Position numbers and translations under genes: made by a program
Assembly (NCBI GenBank): GCA_905221605.1
Contig: CAJNDS010001313.1
Location: forward strand, 374,728-438,727
Source: Symbiodinium natans
Taxonomy: Eukaryota > Sar > Dinophyceae > Suessiales > Symbiodiniaceae
Reading direction: 5' to 3'
DNA length: 64,000 nt
The notes under the pieces: model-generated
Database searches by the model: none
Told to the model about the DNA's origin: nothing
Seen by the model: the letters and a program-made list of their open reading frames with translations, nothing else
In this document: positions 27,429 through 36,309 of the stretch, piece by piece
Numbering within the stretch: position 1 is the first letter of the stretch
How the letters are laid out: each line of letters starts with the position of its first letter

Positions 27429-28825
27429 GAGCTCAAGAAGAAGCTTGGTTCTGCAGTCGCTTCGGGAGTTGACGGGTTGCGTTGGGGATGTTCCCCCTTA
27501 TACTAAGGGGTTTAGGGTTTAGGGTTTAAGGTTTAGGGTTTAGGGTTTAGGGCTTAGGGTTTAGGCTTCTAGTACCCCCCGATTGTAATCCTTACTAAGG
27601 ACTGTGCTTGGACGTAGCTGAGGTGTTAATCTTTTATTCCTTCCCTAAAGCCGTCCAGTCCAGATCCAAGGGCACTCAACGAGAGCTTCACGTTGGCGGC
27701 AGATATCCTTTCGGGGTCGTCTGCTAACACGTTGGCCGACCGATACATGGCAGCTGTTTCCCTGGGGTTGGCAAGGAGGCAATGGGAAAGTGAAGCGGGC
27801 ATGTCGGATGATGCGTTGCGCGAGCGGGCTCGATCTAGCTCAGACGCGCCACAGCACTCCATGCCGTCGGTGGAACCTACCAACGCTTCCAAGCCTTCGT
27901 CAGGGGCAAGCAGGGCAGCTCGGAAAAGACTAGCCGCCTTAAGCGGCCCTCCTGCGACGTGGGAGGAAAGGGCAGAGAGACCTTCTCGCCGCGAACGGGC
28001 TCGCTTGCGAGCCCTGGCCGCGGAGACCTCTCCACGCCCAAGGGGACCGAATGAGTCGCAGGCTCCTAGCCTCCTTAGGGTCCCTACGGAAGCCTCAGGG
28101 TGTATAGGGGCTTTCGGGCTTAGGGACTCTGGGTTTGGGGTTTAGGGTTTGGGGTTTAGGGTTTAGGGTTTAGGGAGGGGTTCAGTTTGCTTTTCTCCCA
28201 AGGGTTTGGGAGTTGCGTGCGACTGGGGGGTTTGGGGTCCAAGGTAGAGTCCTATGAGCTCTGAACACCACAAACCTAAGCAAACCCTAAACCTAAACAA
28301 ACCCTAAACCCTCGAAACACCCTAAACCCTAAACACCCTAAACACCCTAAACACCCTAAGCAACCTAAACACCCTAAACACCTAAACACCCCAAACCCTC
28401 AACCCAACATACCATCCGAGGAAGTAAAAGGCCTTGATAGGCCCTAAACACCCTAACCCCAAACCCCAACCCCTAAACCCTAAACCCTAAACCCTAAACC
28501 GTAAACCCTAAACCCTAAACCCTAAACCCTAAACCCTAAACCCTAAACCCTAAACCCTAAACCCTAAACCCTAAACCCTAAACCCTAAACCCTAAACCCT
28601 AAACCCTAAACCCTAAACCCTAAACCCTAAACCCTAAACCCTAAACCATACACCCTAAACCCTAAACCCTAAACCCTAAACCCTAAACCCTAAACCCTAA
28701 ACCCTAAACCCTAAACCCTAACCCTAAACCCTAAACCCTAAACCCTCACATACCATCCCAGGAAGTATGCCCACGACCACGAGATCGCTGCCATGAAGAA
28801 CCTGCTCCCCGGTGGGCCCTGCAGG
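27429..28825 (+). CDS. three-exon gene fragment with telomere-repeat introns (model A)
   Basis: Exons 27429-27475, 27659-28099 and 28762-28825. The first reads ELKKKLGSAVASGVDG. The second is the longest island of the region (about 147 codons), Ser/Arg/Ala-rich and probably disordered, starting PDPRALNESFTLAADILSG. The third reads KYAHDHEIAAMKNLLPGGPC. Both junctions leave two bases that are completed by the first base of the next exon, giving Gly each time. The introns contain a palindromic MITE-like element plus TTTAGGG (27,476-27,658), and TTTAGGG followed by long CCCTAAA arrays (28,100-28,761). No start or stop was identified and no family recognised; splice sites are inferred. Confidence 0.5.
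27485..27606. mobile_element. MITE-like palindromic element, family 1, copy A (split)
   Basis: Left arm GGGATGTTCCCCCTTATACT and a right part with AGTACCCCCCGATTGTAATC then CTTACTAAGGACTGT match the family, but a TTTAGGG array of about 60 bases (27,507-27,566) interrupts it. It lies inside the first intron of model A. Confidence 0.7.
28471..28746 (-). repeat. long CCCTAAA array
   Basis: More than 30 nearly perfect CCCTAAA units, with one CCATACA variant near 28,647. It lies upstream of the exon at 28,762. Confidence 0.97.
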
Positions 28826-29375
28826 GTTTAGGGTGTTTAGGGTGTTTAGGGTGTTTAGGGTGTTTAGGGTTGATGGTTTGGGGGGTGTAGGGTTTAGGGT
28901 TTAGGGTGTTTAGGGTTTAGGGTGTTTAGGGTGTTTAGGGTGTTTAGGGTGTTTAGGGTTTAGGGTGTTTAGGGTGAGGGTGTGTAGGGTGTTTAGGGTG
29001 TTTAGGGTTTTTAGGGCGTTTAGGGTGTTTAGGGTGTGTTTAGGGTGTTTAGGGTGTGTAGGGTGTTTAGGGTGTTTAGGGTGTTTAGGGTGTTTAGGGC
29101 GTTTAGGGCGTTTAGGGTGTTTAGGGTGTTTAGGGCGTTTAGGCTGTTTAGGCTGTTTAGGCTGTTTAGGCTGTTTAGGCTGTTTAGGGTGTTTAGGGTG
29201 TTTAGGGTTTAGGGTTTAGGGTTGAGGGTTTAGGGTTTGGGGGGGTTTTGGGTTTAGGGTTTGGGGGGTTTAGGGTTCAGGGTTCAGGGTTTAGGGTTTG
29301 GGGTTTAGGGTTCAGGGCGTAGGGTGTAGGGTGTTTAGGGTGTAGCGTTTAAGGATTTAGGGTTTAGGCTCAACC
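28826..29375 (+). repeat. TTTAGGG array rich in the TGTTTAGGG variant
   Basis: Begins at the donor of the exon at 28,762. Dominated by 9-10-base units (GTGTTTAGG, GCTGTTTAGG), including a homogeneous GCTGTTTAG run near 29,150-29,185. The Val/Phe/Arg and Cys/Leu/Gly open frame here is an artefact. Confidence 0.95.
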
Positions 29376-29641
29376 CTATCATTCCTCGGATCCTATGCTC
29401 CCTGTCCGGCCACGGCATTCCTGCCTGCATGGTCTTGTAGAAAATCTGGGCCCTGAACTCTACATCCAATATCAAGGGACTCTACGACCCCAGTTAAGTG
29501 GCACGCTTGGGTTTGGGTACCCTTTGCAAAGATCCCTAAGGTGGTATAAGGGCCCTGGGGTTTAGGGTTTAGGGTTTAGGGTTCAGGGAACCTTGAACCC
29601 TGGACTACAACCCCCTAGTGCGCGTGTTCTTTGTGCCGCAG

Positions 29642-29722
29642 GTGAGGGCGACCCCAACGCCGCGGGCGTTGGCGAGTCAAAGGACAAGATGCTGAAGGTG
29701 GAGAAGAACAACGAAAACAGGA
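29642..29722 (+). CDS. exon-like island
   Basis: Preceded by TTTGTGCCGCAG and followed by GTGGGTTTG. The best frame reads EGDPNAAGVGESKDKMLKVE and then EKNNENR-like charged residues, with strong third-position GC. It does not join model A in phase directly, so an exon between 28,826 and 29,641 may be missing. Function unknown. Confidence 0.45.
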
Positions 29723-29779
29723 GTGGGTTTGGGGGGAAGTTTTAGGATTTAGGGCTAGGGCTCAGACTCGTAAGCTCTC

Positions 29780-29806
29780 CAGATTTATATGTATATATAT
29801 ATATAC

Positions 29807-29838
<32 letters not shown>

Positions 29839-29870
29839 TTCTTTTTTTTTTTTTGGGGGGGGGGGGGGGC
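29780..29870. repeat. (TA)n, T-run and G-run
   Basis: TATATATA with ACA interruptions, then T12 and G15. Low-complexity sequence in a presumed intron. Confidence 0.9.
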
Positions 29871-30425
29871 CGGGGAAGCCCCATTAAACCTTGAGTTGGA
29901 GGATGGTAAACCCCAGGCCTTGAACCCTAAACCCTCAATCAAAAACCCTAAACCCTAAACCTGACTTGCTCAAAGGCCTGAATCTTGTAGGATCCCTACA
30001 GTCATCCCAGTGACTGGATACAGTTGGGGTCATCTTCCCGAAACAAAACCCATGTCTGAGGCCAGCTATGTCTTAGTGTGCAACCCTAAACCCTAAACCC
30101 TAAACCCTAAACCCTAAAACCTGAACCCCTAGAGTCTCCATGTTTAGAGGTCATGGCCGACGATTTGGGGGGGGGGGGGGGTCCGATCAGTGGATCCGAA
30201 ACAAAGTAAAACCTTACCCTAAACCTTAACCTCTAAACCCTAAACCCCAACCTTAAACCCTAAGCCGTAGGCCCTCATGAAGTGAGGCATACTCCTTACG
30301 TGCCGTCTTTCGGGGCCTCCCTAACAACGGAGCTTGAGTCCTTCCTTGGGGCCCGAATACACCCGACAACCCTAACTTAGGGTTTGGAGCTTAGTTTGGG
30401 TTTTAGGGGTCTTAGCTCCCCCCAG

Positions 30426-33203
30426 GAGCCTGAAGACCAACCGGCTCTTCCCAACACCCAACAAGCCTGACCCGATGCCGCACAACTTGGCGCTGCTGGG
30501 CAGCTGGAGGTTTTAGGGTTTAGGGTTTGGGGTTTAGGTTTTAGGGTTTGGGGTTTCGGGTTCGGGGTTCAGGGTGTAGGGTTCAGGGTTCAGGGTTTAG
30601 GGTTTGGGGTTTAGGGTGTTTACTTGCAGGTTGCAGGTACTGTAGGGCGTGTATGAGTACCCAAAAATTTAACCAGTGATTCCTGCGTGTTGCCTGTTAC
30701 CCTGCGTACCTCCAAACCCCTATAACCCTAAATAAGCCCTATGCCCAAAACCCTAAACCCCAATTCCTAAACCCTAAACCCTAATTCCTAAACCCTAAAC
30801 CCTAAACCCGCAACCCTTGAAATGGTCCTTACTTTCTTCGAAGGTTTCTGCCATATGGGCCCTTGGGCATAGAAGGGTTATATGAGGCTTCCCCAATTAA
30901 GGGCCCACCCTATACCCTAAAGACCCCTAAACCCTACACCCCTAAACCCTAAACCCCTAGACCCTAAACTCTAAACCCCCAACCCCTAAACCCTAAACCC
31001 CAAAATCCTAAACCCTAAACACCTAAAACCCTAAACCCTAAACCCTAAACCCTATAAGATCAAAGAGTAAGGTTCCTGTTTACGAAGATCACGCCCGAGC
31101 AGATGATGTACATGCGCCTCGGCACTTCGAATCGCCATGTGTGGTTTAAGGTTTAGGGCTAGGGTTTAGGGTTTTAGGGTTTAGGATTTAGGGTTTAGGG
31201 TTTAGGGTTTGGGGTTTAGGGTTTGGGGTGTGTACTATTTTTTCTCTTCTAGTGTTTAGGGTTCTAAAACTCCCCAACCCCCCCTTGACTGAGAGGTTGA
31301 CTTGGCTTTGGGCCCTTCCGCAACTACGTAGACATGCTACCACGGCTAACAAGGGTCGAGGGCTCAGGGTTGGCAAACTTGGCCCTCAACCCTAAACCCT
31401 GAACCCTAAACCCTAAACCCTAAACCCTGAACCCTAAACCCTAAACCCTGAACCCTCAGACCCTGCTAGTCATTCTAATCGCCACGCACAAGGTCCACCT
31501 GTTGGTGCTTGGGGATTTCTAAACCCTAAGCCCTAGTCCCCCACTGATACCCAAAGTAGAGTAGCATTCCCTTAAAGGACTCCAGAAAGTCCTGAAAATG
31601 CCCTGAACCCCAGCTCGAAACCCTAACCCTCTCAGTAGGCACGTTGGTTGAATATGGCCTGAAACCTTAGGCTGTAGACCCTAAACCCTAGACTCGAAGC
31701 CCTAAACCTAGATTTTAAAACCCGAAGCCCTAAACCTTAGACCCTCATCCCAGTGTTGCGTGAGCTAGTAAAGGGTTTAGGGTTTAGGCTTATCAAGTAG
31801 GACAACCCCAACATAAGGTTCTCTTTCGAGGCTCTACTTGAAGGATCAAGAGTACTTCTTACCCCAGTGTTAATTGTACTTATCAGCGCCCTCAGTCCCC
31901 CTAAGTAGGTTGTACGTAGACCTATACTTGGGGTTATAAATATCCTCGAAGCTCCAAGTACCTGTGCTTTGCACCTTCATACTGCGTCCCCTAGCACCTC
32001 CATCCTTCAACATCCGGCACCTCAGGTTTAGGGTTTAGGGAGCAGGGATTACAGTTTTAGCCTTCAGGTGGAACGTGCTCACGTTCATCTTTGTGGCCCA
32101 GTGCTCCATGATCGCGGCCCGGTTGTGGGAATGGAGAGGCACTACTTGAAGGTTGCATGGGATCTACGAACTCGTTTGCACTTGAAATCTGTTTCCATTT
32201 TTTGACAACTGGCGGCAGGTAAAGGGGATTGCTCCACAGGGCTTAACCGTTAAAGCCTTAACCTGAAACCCTGAACCGCAAGACCCATGGACATGTCGTT
32301 GGCTCCCGATCATTTGGTCTTAGGAATTTCCTGTCCCTAGCCCTAAACCCTAAACCCCAAACCCTAACCCCTAAACCCTAAACCCTAAACCCTAAACCCC
32401 AAACCCTAAACCCTAGCCCTAAACCCTAGATGGCGATTCCTGGTCTGGATTCCCAGTGACCTCACGGACATCCTCAGCCCTAGGCCATTCTTAACCCTTA
32501 TAAGCCCTACAAGCCCTGGACTAGGGCACTTAGGGGAGGTCTGGGAAGCAGGGGCTGGGCGTAAATAGGGTTTAGGGTTTAGGGTTAAGGGTTAAGGGTT
32601 TAGGGTTTAAGGTTTAGGGTTTAGGGTTGGGTCCATGGCTTTGTTTTGGGTCCAAGGTCGCGGGCTGGGGTCTCGGTCACACCCAGGGCCTTGAACCCAG
32701 GAACCTACCAGGCTATCGGGGTGTACTGCCTTTCAGCTAGAGTTCTAGGGTTTAGGGTTAGGCAAGGACCCTACAATCGGGGCTTTGGGGCTCCGGGGCT
32801 TGTCCCCAAAAGCGCCTCGCCAACCCGAAAACCCTACAGTCACGCTGAACCCTAAAACCCCGACTCTAAAACCCTAAGGCCTATAAACCCCCCCCCCCCC
32901 CCCCCAAAACCGCCAAAAGCCCCCTTAAAACCTTGCAACCCCCAAGAAACCCCTGAAACCCCCAAACCCGAAAAAAAACTTCAAGAAAGCCCGGAAAAAA
33001 AAAAAAAAAAAACAAAAAAGCACTAAGACTCCTTCAAGCCCCGGAAAAAACCCTTTAAACACAAAAAAACACAAAAAAAAAACACAAAAAGACAAAAGGA
33101 AATAAATGAGACCCCAAACCATGAGTCAGCCCAGGTCCTCTACGCCGGGGCGCTGGCAATGCTGCCAGACATGTGGTGGACTTGTGCCCTGGGCTGCTCC
33201 AGG
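30426..33203 (+). CDS. five-exon gene fragment with telomere-repeat introns (model B)
   Basis: Exons 30426-30509 (SLKTNRLFPTPNKPDPMP), 31072-31143 (FLFTKITPEQMMYMRLG), 32068-32121 (WNVLTFIFVAQCSMIAA), 32657-32741 (weaker, AGVSVTPRALNPGTYQAIG) and 33135-33203 (VLYAGALAMLPDMWWTCALG). The first three junctions leave two bases completed by an initial G (AG+G, TG+G, CG+G); the last is on a codon boundary, so the frame stays open throughout. Hydrophobic stretches in exons 3 and 5 suggest a membrane protein, but no family was recognised. Donors include GTTTTAGGG and GTTTAAGG. The intron 30,510-31,071 begins with TTTAGGG and ends with CCCTAAA. Neither end of the gene was found. Confidence 0.5.
31460..31503 (+). 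CDS. weak exon-like island inside model B intron
   Basis: After ACCCTCAG, TLLVILIATHKVHLL can be read up to a GT. It does not fit the phase of model B, so it is either chance or an alternative exon. Confidence 0.2.
31834..31961. mobile_element. MITE-like palindromic element, family 2, copy 1
   Basis: Arms TACTTGAAGG...TTACCCC and GGGGTTATAAATATCC...CCAAGTAC are imperfectly complementary, with about 60 bases between. Related to 35,711-35,834 and 45,649-45,708. Confidence 0.6.
32880..33110. repeat. C-run and A-rich tract in an intron
   Basis: C18, then several AAAAAACAAAAA and AACCCC units up to 33,105. Low-complexity sequence just before the acceptor of the exon at 33,135. Confidence 0.85.
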
Positions 33204-33215
33204 GTTCTGAGTTTA

Positions 33216-33351
33216 GGGGGGTTAGGGTTTAGGGTTTAGGGTTTAGGGTTTAGGGTTTAGGGTTTAGGGTTTAGGGTTTAGGGTTTAGGGTTTAGGGTTT
33301 AGGGTTTAGGGTTTAGGGTTTAGGGTTTAGGGTTTAGGGTTTAGGTGGGTT
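33216..33351 (+). repeat. TTTAGGG array
   Basis: About 18 perfect units starting shortly after the donor at 33,204, followed by degenerate T/G-rich sequence to about 33,680. No gene was seen between 33,204 and 34,125 apart from repeats. Confidence 0.96.
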
Positions 33352-33792
33352 AGGGTTTAGTGTTTAGGGTTTTGCTTGCGGTTTTAAATCTAGGGTTTGG
33401 GTTTAGGGCTTGTCGGGTTTATTAAGGCTTTTCTAGGGTTTTGGGTTTAGGGCCTTGGGTTTCGGGTTTGGGCCTTTAGGGTGCTTTATGGGTTTAGCCA
33501 GGGTTGGGCTTATAGGGATTAGGCTTTGGGCTTTTAGGGTCTTGGGTTTAGTGCTTAGGGTTTAGCCAGGGTGCAGGCTGTGATGTTGTGTTGGTTTTTG
33601 TTTAGGACCTAAAAGGGGGAGGGGGGGGCTGGGTTTAGGGTTTGTCTAGGGCCTTAGCGGGTGCCGGGTCTTGGCTCTAGGACTTTCAGGGTTTTAAGGG
33701 CTTGGGCTTCGGGCCGTGGTGTGTGGTGTGTGGGGTTCAGGCTTCAGGCTTGGGGTGTGGTAGGAGTTCTAGGGTTCTTCCAGCACGGCTTC

Positions 33793-33862
33793 AGGGGGGG
33801 GGGGGGGGGGTGGTCGTTGGTGAATCAACAGCCCCCCCTTCCCCCCCAAAAAAAACAAAAAG
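33793..33862. repeat. G-run/C-run/A-rich unit, copy 1
   Basis: G17, about 27 bases, CCCCCCCTTCCCCCCC and then AAAAAAAACAAAAAG. The same order (G-run, short spacer, C-run, A-rich CAAAA) appears at 50,313-50,452. Confidence 0.6.
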
Positions 33863-34125
33863 CACGAAACTTCCTAATGACATACACAACCCCAACCCCC
33901 CCCAAACCCGAAAACCCTAAGCCCCTCAAACCCTACAACCCAAAGCCCTAAAACCCTGAGCACCTTTTTCGTTAAACACCCAACAAACCTCTTTTACCAA
34001 AACTCTATTACCCTAAACTCTATAACCCCAAAATCCTAAACCCTAAACCCTAAACCCTAAACCCTAAACCCTAAACCCTAAACCCTAAACCCTAAAGGTG
34101 AAGCCTCTCACTCTCCCTCCTTTAG

Positions 34126-34190
34126 CCCCCGAGTTCAAGGCACCCTCTGCTTCGGCATCCCGAGCCGTGGCTGGAAATCAGAGAAGCCCT
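34126..34190 (+). CDS. exon-like island
   Basis: Flanked by CCCTAAA upstream and TTTAGGG downstream. The frame with most G/C third positions reads QGTLCFGIPSRGWKSEKP. Acceptor TTTAG or CGAG; exact start unclear. Confidence 0.35.
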
Positions 34191-34646
34191 TAGGGTTTAG
34201 GGTTTAGGGTTTAGGGTTTAGGGTTTAGGGTTTAGGGTTTAGGGTTTAGGATTTAGGGTTTGGGGTTTAGGGTTTAGGGTTTAGGGTTTAGGGTTTAGGG
34301 TTTAGGGTTTAGGACTTCGTGTGAGTGGTTGTGTGATGGGGTACTAGAGCTTAGAGATGTTTAAGTGCTAGGGTTTTGGGGTGTAGGGTGTTGAGGATTC
34401 AGGGCTTTGTCAAGCGTTTTTTTTGGGAGTCTCGGAGCCCAAAACAACCAACCCCACGTTTTGTAGCCTCCCCCTCGCCCCCGGCGACGTGGGACCTTAG
34501 TTTGAGTTTGAACCCTCGGTATACACGCCCACCCACTAACTAACCAACCCAAAAAAGGGTGCCCTTTAGGGTTTGTTGTTTAGGGTTCCCTTAAACCCTA
34601 AACCCTAAACCCTAAACCCTAAACCCTAAACTTGGTTCTACTGCAG

Positions 34647-34740
34647 CTCAGGTTCTCATACGTGGCGATTCAGCAGATCTACATTGACCACGATGTCGCC
34701 TGGCGGCCATCTGAGAGTAGCCGGGAGAAGGGAAGCCACG
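34647..34740 (+). CDS. exon-like island
   Basis: Acceptor TTGGTTCTACTGCAG follows a CCCTAAA array, and the island ends at G/GTTTAGGG. The preferred frame reads LRFSYVAIQQIYIDHDVAW, then RPSESSREKGSH, 31 codons plus one base. The next island (34,849) in its own preferred frame does not continue this phase, so either one frame choice is wrong or an exon is skipped. Confidence 0.45.
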
Positions 34741-34848
34741 GTTTAGGGTTTAGGGTTTAGGGTTTAGGGTTCAGGGTTTAGGGTTTAGGGTTTAGGGTTT
34801 AGGGTTCAGGGCTGAGGGCAATTCAGAAATCCCGACCCTGTACTTCAG

Positions 34849-34930
34849 GTGATGCATGGCGCAACCTTCCCTGTCTACGAGTTCCAGAAGTTCTTGACCC
34901 ATCCGCCCACGGGCTGCAACTGGAGGGAGG
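34849..34930 (+). CDS. exon-like island
   Basis: Acceptor CTGTACTTCAG/G. The preferred frame reads VMHGATFPVYEFQKFLTHP and PTGCNWRE, with very high third-position GC. Separated from the previous island by only 108 bases that start GTTTAGGG, the size of a short spliceosomal intron. Function unknown. Confidence 0.45.
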
Positions 34931-35497
34931 GTGGGTGGGGGAATCCGAGGTGTGTGGTCTAGGAAACGTGCCCCGGACCCCTATAGACCCTAAACCGCAA
35001 CTTCACCAACGCTGGGTGTTTCCGGCGTGTTTGGGGATTTTGGGTTAAGAAACCGCCGACAAAAGTGTTGGGTTGTTATAGGAGTTGCAGGTTATGTAGG
35101 GTTCACGGGTTAGGGTTCAAAAGTTACAGTTGGTTTGGCGGTTGCAGGTCTTCATGCTAGTTGATAAGAAATATTCAACTTACCTCAGGGACATAGCCCT
35201 AAACCCTAAACCCTTAACCCTAAACCCTAAACCCTAAACCCTAAACCCCCGAAGCCTTTCCCCCAAAGCGAAGGTGAACCTGTATTGATTCTGGGAAGGG
35301 TGGGCTCTTCCCAGAGTCATCCTCAGCCCGAAAGCCCGAAGCTAAACCCTAGAACCCCCACGGTTTAGGGTTTAGGGTTTAGGGTTTAGGGTTTAGGGTT
35401 TAGGGTTTAGGGTTTAGGGTTTAGGGTTTAGGGTTTAGGGTTTAGGGTTTAGGTCTAAGCCCTAAGACAAGTAAATGCCTTGGCGCAGACCTCACAG

Positions 35498-35588
35498 GTT
35501 CGCGGACTTCTTTTCCTTGCCTTGGGAGGAGTTCGTTCTGGAGCACAATAGGCGCGCGACCACCTGCAAAGTGCGGCTTCAGCTGAGG
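35498..35588 (+). CDS. exon-like island
   Basis: Acceptor CCTCACAG/G, donor G/GTTTAGG. Frame FADFFSFPWEEFVLEHNRR, then ATTCKVRLQL, with strong third-position GC. It resembles the island at 43,085 in the PW-x-EF core, hinting that the two may come from related genes. A TTTAGGG array (35,362-35,452) lies upstream here, an exception to the usual orientation. Confidence 0.45.
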
Positions 35589-35710
35589 GTTTAGGCTTAC
35601 TTCTCCAACAGCTGAACTTTAAACTTTTTGGGTTCCCTTATTTAGTAGGAATAATAAAGTTTAGCCTTTTTTCCCCTTGGTGATTGGAGAAGTAGGTAGG
35701 CTTCAGGGCT

Positions 35711-35834
35711 TACTTGGAGGTTCATGGGTACTTACAATCTTAGTTCTGGGTCTACTTAGAGCCTACTTAGAGGAGCTAGGGGGCGTAGAAGTGCAGTTTT
35801 CCTTGGGGTTATAAGTACCCTGAACCTCCGAGTA
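35711..35834. mobile_element. MITE-like palindromic element, family 2, copy 2
   Basis: Left arm TACTTGGAGGTTCATGGGTA and right arm with TTATAAGTACCCTGAACCTC are inverted copies around about 80 bases. 35,589-36,086 holds otherwise only degenerate repeats. Confidence 0.75.
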
Positions 35835-36086
35835 GGTTTTGGGGTTTTGGGCTTAGGCTTGAGGGTCTCAAAGCGCCGAAGCCCCTGCCCCACCTATTTA
35901 TTTAAAGGTTTAGGGTTTCAGGTGTAGGGTGCCACACCGAAATCTTAAACTCCAAACCCCATATTCAGCCAGCCTTAGATGCGAGCCAGGCCCCTCATTC
36001 CCCAAACCCCCACGCACGCCCATCTACCCCGAAGCCCCGAGCCCTAAACCCCTAAAGCCCCCCCCAAACCCGTTCGACCCCTAAGC

Positions 36087-36188
36087 TTGGGATGTTGCCC
36101 TTATACTGACAGTCCTTCATAGGGAGTATCGTACCCCCCCGGCTAGAATGCCTGTTAAGGACTGTTAGTATAAGGGGGAACATCCCAA
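36087..36188. mobile_element. MITE-like palindromic element, family 1, copy B
   Basis: About 102 bases bounded by TTGGGATGTTGCCCTTATAC and GTATAAGGGGGAACATCCCAA (last bases inverted complement of the first). The centre contains AGTCCTTCATAGGGAGTATC. Nearly full palindrome, no coding capacity. Confidence 0.85.
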
Positions 36189-36309
36189 ACTCTAAAACTC
36201 CTGAACCCTAAACCCTAAACCCTAAACCCTAAACCCATAAAGATCCCCCGAACCCCCGCCCCCCCCTCCCCAAACCCTAAGCCCTTAAAGCCCTAAACCC
36301 TCATGGCAG

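Noticed and set aside
28471-28746. CRISPR-like array
   Set aside because: The units are contiguous 7-mers without spacers, in a eukaryotic context.
28965-29219. 84-codon Cys/Leu/Gly-rich frame
   Set aside because: Translation of GTTTAGG-type repeat units.
34741-34848. Direct splice between islands 34,647-34,740 and 34,849-34,930
   Set aside because: The sites are good, but the preferred frames of the two islands do not join in phase, so the pair was left unlinked.
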